This document shows, piece after piece, positions 25,461 to 35,081 of a stretch of 64,000 nucleotides of DNA. The notes beneath the pieces are model-generated. The model saw only the letters and a program-made list of their open reading frames with translations, was not told the DNA's origin and did not search any database. The translations under genes and the position numbers were made by a program. Every line of letters begins with the position of its first letter. Position 1 is the first letter of the stretch. Source of the DNA: Leptotrichia sp. oral taxon 218 (GTDB lineage Bacteria; Fusobacteriota; Fusobacteriia; Fusobacteriales; Leptotrichiaceae); the NCBI RefSeq assembly GCF_018128225.1, contig NZ_CP072377.1, positions 124,001 through 188,000 on the forward strand, read 5' to 3'.

Positions 25461-27803
25461 ATGAAAAAAAATTATGATGTGCTGGAATTTCATAAAATAA
25501 TTAATGATCTTATGGAATTGGCTCTTTTAGACAGTACGAAAGAAAAATTTTTGGACATTGATATTATAAAAGAAAAATCTGTTTTAGATAAAGAACTTGT
25601 TTTAATGTCTGAAATGATAGATTTTTATAAATTTGATGATGGATTGGAACTTACAGGTTTAGCTGATTTGTCGAGAATGTTTAAGTCAATTGATGTTATT
25701 GGAAGTTACTTGAGTAGTGAAGATTTTTCTGTGCTTAAGAGAAATTTGGCAATTTTTAGGATTTCTAAAGGGAGAGCTAAAAATGTGCGAGATAAATATA
25801 AGACTATTTGGAATTTGTTTGCAGATGCACAGGAAGTGAAAGATATTGAGAACTTTATTTCCGAAGCAATTGATGATAATGGAGAATTAAAAGATGACGC
25901 ATCTTTTGGGTTAAAAGATGTAAGACGGCAAAAACAAAATATTAACGCAAATATAAAAGAAAAATTTGATGATTTGATGTCGAATAAAGATACCCAAAGG
26001 GCTGTGCAAGAACGGATTATAACTAAAAGGAACGAGAGATATGTAATTGCTGTAAAAACAGATTTTAAAGGACTTATAAAAGGTATTGAGCACGATAGGT
26101 CGGCTACTGGAAGTACAGTTTACATTGAACCAATAAATATTGTTTCGCTGAATAATAAACTTAGGGAATATGAAGCGAGAGAACGAGAAGAAATTAGAAA
26201 AATTTTGTTGCGGTTGACAGAGATTGTAAAAACTAAAAAAGAAGAAATTTTAGAAATAAAAGAAATATTGGAAAGGCTTGATTTTTTGAATGCCAAGACA
26301 ATTTATTCTGTGAATAAAAAATGCGTTGTGCCAAAAGTTATAAATAAAGAATATTTGAAATTGGTTGACGCAAGACATCCGTTGATTGATGAAGAAAAAG
26401 TTGTGCCGATTAATTTTTCAGTTGGAAATGGTGAAAATATTATGCTTATAACAGGGCCGAATACTGGTGGAAAAACAGTTACATTAAAAGTAGCAGGACT
26501 TTTAACTTTAATGGCTTTGTCAGGAATTCCAATTCCAGCGGGAGAAAAAACGGAAATTGGATATTTTCACAATGTACTGGCTGACATTGGGGATGAGCAA
26601 AGTTTGGAGCAAAATCTGTCATCATTTTCAGGACATGTCAGTAAAATTAAAGAAATTATTGAGAATTCGAGCAGTAAATCGCTTGTTTTGATAGATGAGC
26701 TTGGAAGTGGAACAGATCCGATGGAAGGTGCGGCTTTTGCGATGTCAATCATTGATTATTTGAATAAAAAAAATATAACATCAATAATTACGACACATTA
26801 TAGTGAAGTGAAGGCACACGCTTTTAATTCTGAAAATATAAAAAGTGCATCTATGGAATTTGATGTCGAAAGTTTATCACCGACTTACAGACTTTTGGAA
26901 GGAATTCCAGGAGAGAGTAATGCGCTTATAATCGCAAGAAAATATGGAATCAGCGATGAAATTATTGAAAATGCAAAAAAATATATAAGTGAAGATAATA
27001 GAAAAGTTGAAGAAATGATTAAATCAATAAAAGAAAAAAATGACGAACTTCACTTGTTGACTCAGGAACTTGAAAATTCCAAAAGCGAACTTTTGACACA
27101 AAAAAATCTTTATGAAGAAAAAATTGTAAATTTAGAAAATGAAAAAAATAAAATTATAAAAAGAGCTTATGACAAAGCGGACGACTATTTGAAAAATATT
27201 CAAGCAAAAGCAAAAAGTCTAATTGAAAAAATTAGCAAGGAAGAAAGTAAAAAAGAAGATGCAAAAAATACTCAACGAAGTTTAAACATGCTCCGTGAAT
27301 CGTTTATAATTGACAAGAAAAAAAATATTAAAGAAAAAAAAGTTGTAGTTAAAAATGTTGATTTTTCTGAAGGGGAAGAAGTTTTGGTAAAAACTTTAAA
27401 TCAAAATGGAAAAATTTTGAGAGTGATGCCAAAAGATGGTCGAGTTCAAGTGCAATCGGGAATTTTAAAATTGGTTGTGTCAATGGATGACATCGTAAAA
27501 ATTCAAAAGAAAAAAAATAATAGACTTAAAAATTTTGCCGCATTAAAAAGAACTTCCCAAGTTCGTGGGGAACTTGATGTGCGTGGAATGAATGCAGACG
27601 AAGCAATTTCCGAAATTGAGACATATTTTGACCGTGCAATGCTTACAGGTTATAACGAAGTTTACATAATTCATGGAAAAGGAACGATGGTTTTGAGAAA
27701 GAAAATTCAGGAATATTTGAGAACTTCAAAATATGTGAGTGAGTTTAAAGACGCTAACCAAAATGAAGGTGGAGTTGGTTGTACGGTTGTAACTTTAAAA
27801 TAA
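25461..27803 (+). CDS. mutS2: Endonuclease MutS2
   Basis: A 780-residue MutS2, which acts on branched DNA and, in some species, on collided ribosomes. In order: a helical core/clamp (1-300), the ABC ATPase with Walker A GPNTGGKT (about 332-339) and Walker B LVLIDELGSGTDP, a coiled-coil arm (about 510-620), a KOW-like strand segment, and a C-terminal Smr nuclease domain (about 703-780) with LDVRGM and HGKG. The mismatch-recognition domain of MutS is absent, as expected. ATG 25461 is preferred over an upstream TTG. Confidence 0.96.
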   Translation: MKKNYDVLEFHKIINDLMELALLDSTKEKFLDIDIIKEKSVLDKELVLMSEMIDFYKFDDGLELTGLADLSRMFKSIDVIGSYLSSEDFSVLKRNLAIFRISKGRAKNVRDKYKTIWNLFADAQEVKDIENFISEAIDDNGELKDDASFGLKDVRRQKQNINANIKEKFDDLMSNKDTQRAVQERIITKRNERYVIAVKTDFKGLIKGIEHDRSATGSTVYIEPINIVSLNNKLREYEAREREEIRKILLRLTEIVKTKKEEILEIKEILERLDFLNAKTIYSVNKKCVVPKVINKEYLKLVDARHPLIDEEKVVPINFSVGNGENIMLITGPNTGGKTVTLKVAGLLTLMALSGIPIPAGEKTEIGYFHNVLADIGDEQSLEQNLSSFSGHVSKIKEIIENSSSKSLVLIDELGSGTDPMEGAAFAMSIIDYLNKKNITSIITTHYSEVKAHAFNSENIKSASMEFDVESLSPTYRLLEGIPGESNALIIARKYGISDEIIENAKKYISEDNRKVEEMIKSIKEKNDELHLLTQELENSKSELLTQKNLYEEKIVNLENEKNKIIKRAYDKADDYLKNIQAKAKSLIEKISKEESKKEDAKNTQRSLNMLRESFIIDKKKNIKEKKVVVKNVDFSEGEEVLVKTLNQNGKILRVMPKDGRVQVQSGILKLVVSMDDIVKIQKKKNNRLKNFAALKRTSQVRGELDVRGMNADEAISEIETYFDRAMLTGYNEVYIIHGKGTMVLRKKIQEYLRTSKYVSEFKDANQNEGGVGCTVVTLK

Positions 27804-27824
27804 TAAAAAAATTGGGAGAAAAAA

Positions 27825-28475
27825 ATGTCATATATAAAAGATCCAAAATCCATTGAAACAAGAAGTTTTGAGATAATAACTGAAACTTTAGGAGATAAAC
27901 TTGATAGATTTAGTGAAAGCGAAAAACTAATTGTGAAAAGACTCGTTCATACAACTGGAGATTTTGATTATGCTAATATTGTTGAATTTGAAAATGATCC
28001 GATAGAATCAGCAGAAGAAGTGCTAAAAGAAGGAAACTGTAAAATTTACTGTGATACGAATATGATTGTGAATGGACTTAATAAAAATGCTCTTGCAAAG
28101 TTTGGTGCTAAAGCCTACTGTCTTGTAGCTGATCCTGATGTTGCAAAGGAAGCAAAAGAAAAAGGAGTGACTCGTTCAATGATTGGACTTGAAAGAGCAC
28201 TAAAAGATCCACAAACTAAAATTTTTCTAATTGGAAATGCACCGACTGCACTTTTTACCTTGCTTGAAAAAATGAAGAAGGAAAATTTGCCAAGATTAAT
28301 TGTTGGAGTGCCAGTTGGTTTTGTTGGATGTCCAGAGTCGAAAAAGGAGCTCTCAAAATACGAAGTGCCGTTTATTCGGACAAATGGGACTAAAGGTGGA
28401 AGTACGGTTGCAGTTGGAGTTATGCACGGAATTTTGTATCAGATGTACGAAAGGGATAAATACTTTAATAATTAA
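27825..28475 (+). CDS. cbiC: Precorrin-8X / cobalt-precorrin-8 methylmutase
   Basis: A 216-residue CobH/CbiC enzyme that moves the C-11 methyl to C-12 in corrin-ring synthesis. Typical segments are IETRSFEIITETLG, KRLVHTTGDFDYA (with the catalytic His), CDTNMIVNG and IGNAPTALF, ending with RTNGTKGGSTVAVG. It follows mutS2 by 21 bases, away from other ring-synthesis genes, so the pathway genes are scattered. With cobS and cobC it suggests cobamide production or remodelling. Confidence 0.95.
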   Translation: MSYIKDPKSIETRSFEIITETLGDKLDRFSESEKLIVKRLVHTTGDFDYANIVEFENDPIESAEEVLKEGNCKIYCDTNMIVNGLNKNALAKFGAKAYCLVADPDVAKEAKEKGVTRSMIGLERALKDPQTKIFLIGNAPTALFTLLEKMKKENLPRLIVGVPVGFVGCPESKKELSKYEVPFIRTNGTKGGSTVAVGVMHGILYQMYERDKYFNN

Positions 28476-28818
28476 ATAGTTAAAAAAATTGTAATTTTGG
28501 TACTAAAAAAAAATAAAAAAAGTTGAAAATTTGTAAAATTAGAAGTTTTGGCTGAAGAGATTTTGATGATATCAACTAAAAAATTGAAGCTAAAATTTTG
28601 ATTTTGTCGGCTAGAAAGTAAATTTTTGGAAAAAGTGAAAATTTTTTTGAAAATTTTTAAAAAATAATAAATTTTTCTAAAAAAATATGATATAATTAAG
28701 AAGTTAAAATATAAATTATTATTGTAGCAATATTTATTAAAACAAATTTTTATTGCAATAATTAAGAGTAATTTTATTAAAGAATAATTTTAGTAAGAAA
28801 ATGAGTATAGGAGGAATA
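28476..28818. other. Non-coding A/T-rich spacer upstream of mreB
   Basis: I see no gene, RNA motif or IS relic in this 343-base spacer. The only signal is an extended -10 element near 28688 (listed separately). Confidence 0.5.
28688..28696 (+). promoter_or_regulatory. Extended -10 promoter element of mreB
   Basis: TGATATAAT provides a TG-N-TATAAT extended -10. No good -35 is visible. It lies about 120 bases before the mreB start. Confidence 0.5.
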
Positions 28819-29850
28819 ATGGGAGCATTTGATTTTGTAAAAATATTCAGAGTAAACAAAAGTATTTCAATTGATTTGGGTACGGCGAATATTTTAATTT
28901 ATGATAAACAAAGAAAGAAAATCGTATTAAATGAGCCATCGGTAGTAGCCAGAGATAGAAAGACAGGAAAATTAATTGCGGTAGGAAAAGAAGCAAGAGA
29001 AATGTTAGGAAAAACACCTGACAGTATTCAAGCTATAAAACCGCTTCAAGATGGAGTTATCGCAGATATTGATTCTACAAAAGAAATGATAACATACTTT
29101 ATTCACAAAATTTATGGAAATTCACTTTTTAAACCAGAAGTTATGATTTGTGTGCCGATTGAAGTTACGAGCGTGGAAAGAAAAGCACTTTTTGACGCTG
29201 TAAGAGGAGCTAAAAAGACTTATATCATAGAAGAAGGAAGAGCTGCGATAATCGGTTCAGGAGTGGATATTTCACAACCTGAAGGAAGCATGGTAATCGA
29301 TATAGGTGGAGGTTCTACTGATATTGCTATTTTATCATTAGATGAAATTATTGCAAGTAAGTCGATAAGAATTGCCGGAAATAAATTTGATGATGATATA
29401 GTTAAATATGTAAAAAGAAAATATAATTTGTTAATTGGAGATAGAACAGCTGAAAAAATTAAAAAGGAATTGGCTTCGGCACTTGAAGTTCAAAATCCTG
29501 AAATTTTAGAAATCAAAGGTAGAGATTTGGAGTCAGGAATTCCAAATACAGTTGAAATTAACGCAAATGAAATTTATGAAGCAATCGAAGAATCACTTTT
29601 CCAAATAGTTGCAGCTACAAAAGAAGTTTTGGAAAAATGTCCGCCAGAATTAGCAGCTGATATTTTGGATAATGGAATTATTATGACAGGTGGAGGTTCA
29701 TTAATTAAAAACTTTATCGATATGATGGAAAAAGAAGTTGGAATTAAAGTATTCTTATCGCCTAATCCATTAGATTCAGTAGTTTTAGGTGGAGGAGCTG
29801 CATTTGACAATAAAAAATTGCTTCGAACACTTCAAATGAAAGAAAATTAA
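28819..29850 (+). CDS. mreB: Rod shape-determining actin-like protein MreB
   Basis: A 343-residue bacterial actin that guides cell-wall elongation at the inner membrane. Phosphate-binding loops SIDLGTANILIYDK and VIDIGGGSTDIAILS, the adenosine loop IMTGGGSLI, and the N-terminal amphipathic segment are present. ATG 28819 is preferred since AGGAGG stands just before it. It stands alone without mreC/mreD downstream, a common arrangement for an Mbl-like extra copy, so Mbl is the alternative name. Confidence 0.95.
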   Translation: MGAFDFVKIFRVNKSISIDLGTANILIYDKQRKKIVLNEPSVVARDRKTGKLIAVGKEAREMLGKTPDSIQAIKPLQDGVIADIDSTKEMITYFIHKIYGNSLFKPEVMICVPIEVTSVERKALFDAVRGAKKTYIIEEGRAAIIGSGVDISQPEGSMVIDIGGGSTDIAILSLDEIIASKSIRIAGNKFDDDIVKYVKRKYNLLIGDRTAEKIKKELASALEVQNPEILEIKGRDLESGIPNTVEINANEIYEAIEESLFQIVAATKEVLEKCPPELAADILDNGIIMTGGGSLIKNFIDMMEKEVGIKVFLSPNPLDSVVLGGGAAFDNKKLLRTLQMKEN

Positions 29851-30000
29851 TAGTATTATACAGAAATAAGTTTTTAAAAAGTCAGTAAAAAAAGATTTTT
29901 TATAAAAAAAATTTTTTGTTGAAATAAATTTTTATTGACTTATTTTTGTATTTATAAATATTTTTTTAAAATTTAAGTATTGAAAGTTGAAAAGTATAAA

Positions 30001-30966
30001 ATGAAAAGCAGTGAAATTTTAAGAAATTTTAAAAATGAAATAAAAACTGGAAAAGTGAGTGCAAGTTATCTTTTTTTTGGCGATAAAAGAGTTGATTTGC
30101 TTCACTACGCCTTAGTTTTTTCAAAAATGGTGATGACGCAAGATGTAAAAAATGAAGATATAAAAACTCAAATTGAAAAACAAATTGATAATTTAGCTCA
30201 TCCTGATGTTGAAATTGTTAATAAAAATAATGGAAATATAAAAATTGATGAAATTCGGGAAATTATTTATGAGACGATTGAATCGTCATTTAATTCGCCA
30301 AAAAAAATATTTATAATTTGTGGTGTGGAAAATTTGAGAAAAGAGTCGGCAAATGCTTTATTAAAAACGATTGAAGAGCCACCTAAAAATGTTTATTTCA
30401 TACTTTTGTCAAGAACATTGAATATAATTCCGACAATAAAATCTCGTGCAATAAAATTTCATCTGGAAAGTTCAACTAGTCTTGAACTCGGAGTTGATAA
30501 AAAAACTTATGATTTTTTTGATGGAAATGAAAACGACATAAAATTATTTAAAAAAAATTATTTAGAAAAAAATATTTCGCTTGAAAATCTTTCGTTTGAA
30601 ATAAAAACAGTTGAAGATATTTTAAAAAATATTGTTAATATGCAAAATTATTTATTTTATAATTTAGAAACTGAAAATTATTTGGAATTAATAATAAAAT
30701 ATAACAAAAGTATTGAATTTTTAGTAAAAGAAGTTAAATTTTGGGATATGGAAAATGTGTATTTTATGTTAAACGAAATTGAAATTGAAGTGAAAAAAAA
30801 TAGAGAATTTTTGATAAATTTTTTGTCTAAAGTGATTATCTGTGCAAAAGTTATGGTAAATAGCAAAGATTTGAAAAAATTGATAGAAATAAAAAATAGT
30901 GTGCGAAATAATGTAAACATTAGAAGTATTTTATTTAATTTTTTTAATATATTGTATGATGCATAA
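30001..30966 (+). CDS. holB: DNA polymerase III delta' subunit
   Basis: A clamp-loader subunit of about 321 residues. Segments SASYLFFGDKRVDLLHYAL, HPDVEIVNKNNGNIKIDEIREI, and ESANALLKTIEEPPKNVYFILLS with KSRAIKF match delta' proteins, including the arginine-finger region. The four-cysteine zinc module seen in many homologues is absent. ATG 30001 is the first good start; no strong ribosome site is visible. Confidence 0.88.
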   Translation: MKSSEILRNFKNEIKTGKVSASYLFFGDKRVDLLHYALVFSKMVMTQDVKNEDIKTQIEKQIDNLAHPDVEIVNKNNGNIKIDEIREIIYETIESSFNSPKKIFIICGVENLRKESANALLKTIEEPPKNVYFILLSRTLNIIPTIKSRAIKFHLESSTSLELGVDKKTYDFFDGNENDIKLFKKNYLEKNISLENLSFEIKTVEDILKNIVNMQNYLFYNLETENYLELIIKYNKSIEFLVKEVKFWDMENVYFMLNEIEIEVKKNREFLINFLSKVIICAKVMVNSKDLKKLIEIKNSVRNNVNIRSILFNFFNILYDA

Positions 30967-30969
30967 AAA

Positions 30970-31008
30970 AGTCCTCACAATCTTGATTAATTGAGAGGAT
31001 TTTTTTTA
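30970..31008. terminator. Terminator between convergent holB and HAD genes
   Basis: TCCTCACAA pairs with TTGAGAGGA with one mismatch, followed by eight T on the plus strand and a shorter T-run on the minus strand. Confidence 0.85.
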
Positions 31009-31024
31009 AAATTTTAAATTAATA

Positions 31025-31840
31025 TTAGAAATCAAAAAAATTTTCAATTACGGTTTTTAGTGCACTTTCGTCATTTGAAGTGGATACAAATTTTGATAAA
31101 TTTTTAATTTCTTCAGTTGCATTTGCAACGGCGACAGGCATTCCAACAGTTTCTAAAAGTGGTTTATCGTTTCCACTATCTCCAACCGCTATCATTTCTT
31201 CAGTTTTAATTCCCAAAATTTTTCCAAGTCTAGCTAAAGTTTTTCCTTTATTCACATTTTTATTGGCAATTTCTAAAAAAATAGGCTTTGAAATCGCAAT
31301 AAAATAGTCATTTCCATGAATTTTTTTCATATATTTTTCAGCATCTTTAACAAGTTTTGGATCACCCACAATCATACATTTTGCAGTTCTTTCAACACCA
31401 AATTTTTCTAGTTCTTCCAAAGATTCAAATTTTTGAAATTTCATTTTGCATAATCTTGCTTCTACAAGTGCTTCATCTGCTTCGTTTGTGGCAAAAACAG
31501 TGTCGTTTCTGTAAAGCAGCATTGTTAAATTTAATTTTTTTGCTGCGTTATAGACAGTTTTTATATCATTTTTGTCAAGTCCCTGTTCAAAAACTATTTC
31601 ATTATTTTTTGAATCAATTAACTCTCCACCATTAAAAGCCAAAATATATCCTTCAAATTTGTCCATTTGAAGTTTTTTTGCATATTCAAACATTGCAAAA
31701 CTAGGTCTTCCACTTGCAAGTACAAATTTTACTCCATTTTTTTGAGCTTTGACAATAGCTTTTTCATTTCCAGCTGAAATTTTTTGTGATTCATTTAACA
31801 AAGTGTCGTCCATATCAGTTGCGATTAATTTATAGTTCAT
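31025..31840 (-). CDS. Cof-type HAD phosphatase
   Basis: A 271-residue HAD-superfamily phosphatase with a C2-type cap, acting on small phosphorylated metabolites. Motif I is ATDMDDTLLN, motif II is LASGRPS, the Lys is in NKGKTLARL, and motif IV is AVGDSGNDKPLLE. The substrate cannot be assigned. A second Cof-type protein is encoded at 59342-60154. AAGGAG lies upstream. Confidence 0.92.
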   Translation of the reverse strand: MNYKLIATDMDDTLLNESQKISAGNEKAIVKAQKNGVKFVLASGRPSFAMFEYAKKLQMDKFEGYILAFNGGELIDSKNNEIVFEQGLDKNDIKTVYNAAKKLNLTMLLYRNDTVFATNEADEALVEARLCKMKFQKFESLEELEKFGVERTAKCMIVGDPKLVKDAEKYMKKIHGNDYFIAISKPIFLEIANKNVNKGKTLARLGKILGIKTEEMIAVGDSGNDKPLLETVGMPVAVANATEEIKNLSKFVSTSNDESALKTVIENFFDF

Positions 31841-31924
31841 AGCAAACTCCTTAAAAAAATAAATTTTGTTAAAAAAGAAAACTTAACTAATAAAATTATA
31901 CCAAAAAATGTTTTTAAAAGCAAT

Positions 31925-31960
31925 AAAAAAGCCTTTCTTAAATTTTAAGAAAGGCTCGTA
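31925..31960 (-). terminator. Terminator of the minus-strand porin gene
   Basis: AGCCTTTCTTA and its complement form an 11-12-bp stem around AATT. On the minus strand it is followed by a T-run. Confidence 0.88.
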
Positions 31961-31979
31961 AAAAGTTTATTAAAAATTA

Positions 31980-32639
31980 TTAGTTTTTCAAAGCATAACC
32001 AACACTTAATGTCAACATTCCATGATTTAAAGTTTCTTTGCTTGATGATTCTTTTTTAGTTCCTAATAAATCGTTGTAGCTGTAGTTGTATTTAGCTCTT
32101 AATGTATTTACATTGTATGATAAGTCAGCAACGAAATTATTATATTCAACTCCTGCTCCTGCTCCGTAGTAGAATCCGTGTTTAAATTTCATTTGAGCAG
32201 TTTCATCTATTCCAGGTGTATTAATTTTTTGGAAATCAATTTTTCCAGAATTTACTGCAAATCCTAATTTAGCTTTTACATAAGGTGTAACAGCTGAATC
32301 GTTTTTAAAGTTATATTTTGCAGTTGCGTAGATAGGTACAGAATGTAAACCTTTCATAGAAACACTAACTTTTTTTTCATCAACATCTACTTTTCTAGCA
32401 GTTAAATTGTTGTATTTATAAGCAAGTCCTCCACCTAATTCAAGATTATCTGTAACTTCTTTTCTGTATTCAAATGAAACTTCTGGACCAGTTTTTAATA
32501 CATCTTTTCTGATTTGATATTCTTTATCAGAATCTTTTGCTCTGTTGTGTAAATCCCAACCTGCTCTAAATTCATAAATATTTCCTTGAGCCATTGCGAT
32601 TGATCCAACTAATGTCAATAATACTAAAATTTTTTTCAT
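31980..32639 (-). CDS. Small outer-membrane beta-barrel protein A
   Basis: A 219-residue protein with a signal peptide cleaved after MAQG-type residues (about 19) and alternating hydrophobic strands typical of an 8-stranded barrel (OmpA/OmpW-like). The last strand is GMLTLSVGYALKN. It is clearly paralogous to the divergently transcribed gene at 32979: both share a VPIYATAKY/VPVYGTAKY strand, PYVKA.LG..., and YYGAGAGVEYNNF/YYGVGAGVNYNNF. The role (adhesion, permeability) is unknown. Confidence 0.82.
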   Translation of the reverse strand: MKKILVLLTLVGSIAMAQGNIYEFRAGWDLHNRAKDSDKEYQIRKDVLKTGPEVSFEYRKEVTDNLELGGGLAYKYNNLTARKVDVDEKKVSVSMKGLHSVPIYATAKYNFKNDSAVTPYVKAKLGFAVNSGKIDFQKINTPGIDETAQMKFKHGFYYGAGAGVEYNNFVADLSYNVNTLRAKYNYSYNDLLGTKKESSSKETLNHGMLTLSVGYALKN

Positions 32640-32691
32640 TGTCGTTCTCCTTCAATTAATTATAATTTTACTAACTTTCGAGAATAAGTAT

Positions 32692-32720
32692 AGCATAATT
32701 TAAATTAAAAATCAAGTCAA
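32692..32720 (-). promoter_or_regulatory. Sigma-70 promoter of outer-membrane protein A
   Basis: On the minus strand TTGACT (32720-32715) and TATGCT (32697-32692) are separated by 17 bases, about 50 bases upstream of the start. Confidence 0.7.
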
Positions 32721-32837
32721 ATTCTCCAAAAATTAATTTCTTTTAAATATTTTTTTTTATTTTGTTTAGATAGAAATTTAGACAGTTTTATTCGATTTGA
32801 CTTCTTTTTTTCTAATGAAAAAATATCTTTAAAAAAA

Positions 32838-32865
32838 TTGACTTATAAGTCAACTAATGTATAAT
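32838..32865 (+). promoter_or_regulatory. Sigma-70 promoter with palindromic operator candidate
   Basis: TTGACT (32838-32843) and TATAAT (32860-32865) are separated by 16 bases. The -35 lies inside a perfect 16-bp palindrome TTGACTTATAAGTCAA (32838-32853), a candidate repressor site. The following leader of about 110 bases contains GGAAA..TTTCC and CTCTA..TAGAG inverted repeats. Confidence 0.65.
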
Positions 32866-32978
32866 GACTTTAGGTTCAGGAAAGTAAGATTTCCTAAACA
32901 AATTTAATAAAAATAAGGGAAAGCTCTAGTATACATGATAATTTAGAGTTTACCGAAAAGAAAGAAAAGGTGTTTACT

Positions 32979-33551
32979 ATGAAAAAAAATTTAATGGGAT
33001 TGTTTTTAGTTTTAGGAATGGCTTCGTTTGCAGCAAATGCTGGAAAAGTTGAAGTAAAAGGTGGATATGATTTAGGTGGAAAATATCATTATGACAATAG
33101 TTCAGAAAAGGCAAAAGCTACAGCAGGAGAAATAGGAGCAGAATACAGATACGAAGTTGCTCCAGGATTGGAAGTAGGAGCAGGAACTGCTTATCAATGG
33201 CATAAAAAAGTAAAAGCTAAAAATTCAGATGATGAAAATTATAAAAATTATGATTCTGTACCAGTTTACGGAACTGCAAAATATACTTTTGAAACTCCGA
33301 CTACTGTAAAACCATATGTAAAAGGAGATTTGGGATATTCTGCAAATAACGGAAACATTGATGATTACAAAGCTAAAAATGGACTTTACTATGGAGTTGG
33401 AGCTGGAGTAAATTACAATAATTTTAATGCAGAAGTTATGTATAAAGAAAATCAAGGTCAATACAAAAACAGCAATACTGGAGATAAAACAGATGCAAAT
33501 TATAGAAGAGTATCTTTAGGAGTAGGATATAACTTTAATTTAGGAAAGTGA
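32979..33551 (+). CDS. Small outer-membrane beta-barrel protein B
   Basis: A 190-residue paralogue of the divergent barrel gene, with a signal peptide (MKKNLMGLFLVLGMASFAANA) and strands such as GEIGAEYRYEV, SVPVYGTAKYTFET and GLYYGVGAGVNYNNF, ending RVSLGVGYNFNLGK. The stop TGA is supplied by the end of the adjacent IS relic (GTGAAC), so the natural C terminus may have been altered. A longer GTG start at 32970 is less likely because AAAGG precedes ATG 32979. Confidence 0.82.
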   Translation: MKKNLMGLFLVLGMASFAANAGKVEVKGGYDLGGKYHYDNSSEKAKATAGEIGAEYRYEVAPGLEVGAGTAYQWHKKVKAKNSDDENYKNYDSVPVYGTAKYTFETPTTVKPYVKGDLGYSANNGNIDDYKAKNGLYYGVGAGVNYNNFNAEVMYKENQGQYKNSNTGDKTDANYRRVSLGVGYNFNLGK

Positions 33552-33559
33552 ACTACTCC

Positions 33560-33658
33560 CGCTTTCAGAAGCGGGAGCTTCTTGGGAAGTATCTGCTTTT
33601 GTTAGCCAAATATATTTACCAAGCTCTTCGGACAGTCCCTGCCCTGTTTTTTTATTTC
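33560..33658 (-). ncRNA. Probable omega-RNA 3' region of the 34-kb element
   Basis: Between the tnpB stop and the right-end hairpin lies GGGCAG-GGA-CTGTCC followed by GAAGAGCTTGGTAAAT and GGCTAACAAAAGC. The same block occurs in the 44-kb element with compensatory changes in the stem. It is the expected place for an omega-RNA scaffold. The RNA limits are inferred. Confidence 0.6.
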
Positions 33659-34756
33659 CTAATATTTCAACATTTCTTTTCCAACATCTCTTATATTCAG
33701 TGCCGCATTGTAATCTCTATCAATTTCAATCCCACAGCACTCACATTTATAGCTTCTTTCTGATAATTTCAGTTCCTCTTTAATATTTCCGCATTTACTA
33801 CAAGTTTTCGACGATGGAAACCATTTATCTATCTTCAAAAATTGCTTTCCTAAAAACATCAACTTATACTCAATCGTCCTCAAAAACATTCCCCATCCAT
33901 TATCTCCTACACTTTTCCCAAAATTTAATGCCTGGCTCATCCCTTTCATATTCAAATCTTCGACAACCACAGCATTATATGTTTCAGACAATTTTTTCGA
34001 CAATTTATGCAAAAAATCTCTTCGACAATTTTTGATATACTCATGTAATTTTGATATTTTCATTTTTTGTTTATACCAATTTTTAGAAAATTTCACTTTT
34101 CTCGATAATGATTTCTGTAATTTTTTCAATTCTTCTTCCAACATTCTAAAATATTTTGGATAATCAGCTCTTTGGTTTTCAGAACTGACAAATAATTCAG
34201 ACATCGAAAAATCAAGTCCAATTACTTTATCGCTACTTGGTATTTTTTGAATTTCTTTTTCAAATTCTGTCAAAATAGAAATATAGTAATTTCCATTACT
34301 GTTTGTCAATGTTACTGATTTTATCTTGTAATCCTTCGGTATTTCTCTATGATATTTTAATTTTATTCTTTTCAATTTTGGTAAAATCAAATATTTGTTT
34401 TCCTCAATTCGTATCGAATTGTTCACACAATTTGTCGTGTAACTTTTAATATTATTCTTTTTAGATTTGAACCTTGGAAACTTCGCTCTCTTCTGAAAGA
34501 AATTCGTAAACGATCATTTTACATTCAATTGAGCATTTGAAAGTGCCAGACTGTCCACTTCTTTTAAAAATTGATTTTCACTTTTCAAACTGGCAGGTGT
34601 AATTATTTTATTTTTTCCAGTTTCTTCATAAAATTTATTTGCAGCATACAAAATCGTATTGTAAACAAAACGAACACATCCAAAAGTCTTATTTATCAAT
34701 AATTCTTGCTCCTTATTTGGATAAATTCTGTATTTGAATGCTAAATTATATTTCAT
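33659..34756 (-). pseudogene. tnpB: TnpB with premature TGA
   Basis: The frame starts at ATG 34756 with AAGGAGGTG and stops at TGA (34516-34514). The related copy at 44182 reads CGA (Arg) here. Downstream of the stop the same frame continues to 33659 with RuvC-I GLDFSMSELFV, RuvC-II VVVEDLNMKGM, a zinc ribbon CSKCGN...CECCG and RuvC-III RDYNAALNI. Apart from the one C-to-T change the protein would be a normal TnpB of about 365 residues, so the inactivation looks recent. Confidence 0.9.
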
Positions 34757-35044
34757 GAAATTACACCTCCTTTTGATTTTGGATATTATTTTAATTATTT
34801 TTTTAGAAATTTTATTATTTATAACTTCTCTTCAATATTTTATACAAAAATTGTATCATAGATATATTCTTTTTTCAATTTTTTTTTACAAAAAAAAAGC
34901 AATTTATCTCCCGCTTATAGAAGCCGGAGACTTCTTGCTATCTTTTGTTAAAAAATAAAAAAAGAAAAATTTAAACCTAAAAATCAAATAACTAAAAACT
35001 ACTAATAAAAAATAATTTTTTTTACTCGAAAAATGTACAAAAGA

Positions 35045-35081
35045 TAAAAACTATCACAAAATTTGTGGTAGTTTTTTTTTA
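35045..35081 (+). terminator. Terminator-like hairpin
   Basis: AACTATCACAAA and TTTGTGGTAGTT form a 12-bp stem followed by about nine T. The upstream transcript it ends is not obvious; it may insulate the liv operon from the IS relic. Confidence 0.8.

Larger units (their letters stand above)
33548..34955 (-). mobile_element. IS1341-type (tnpB-only) element, inactivated
   Basis: The element carries a single tnpB on the minus strand and shares its left-end sequence with the element at 43995-45349. Its right end at 33548-33630 has a GCTCCCGCTT/AAGCGGGAG hairpin and tip GTGAAC. Its left end near 34905-34955 has a GACTTCTTGCTATC tip. It inserted at the stop codon of the barrel gene. tnpA is absent. 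Confidence 0.85.

Noticed and set aside
34514-34516. TGA in tnpB read as a sense codon (alternative genetic code)
   Set aside because: All other genes end at TGA, TAA or TAG in the expected places and the sister copy has CGA, so a nonsense mutation is simpler.
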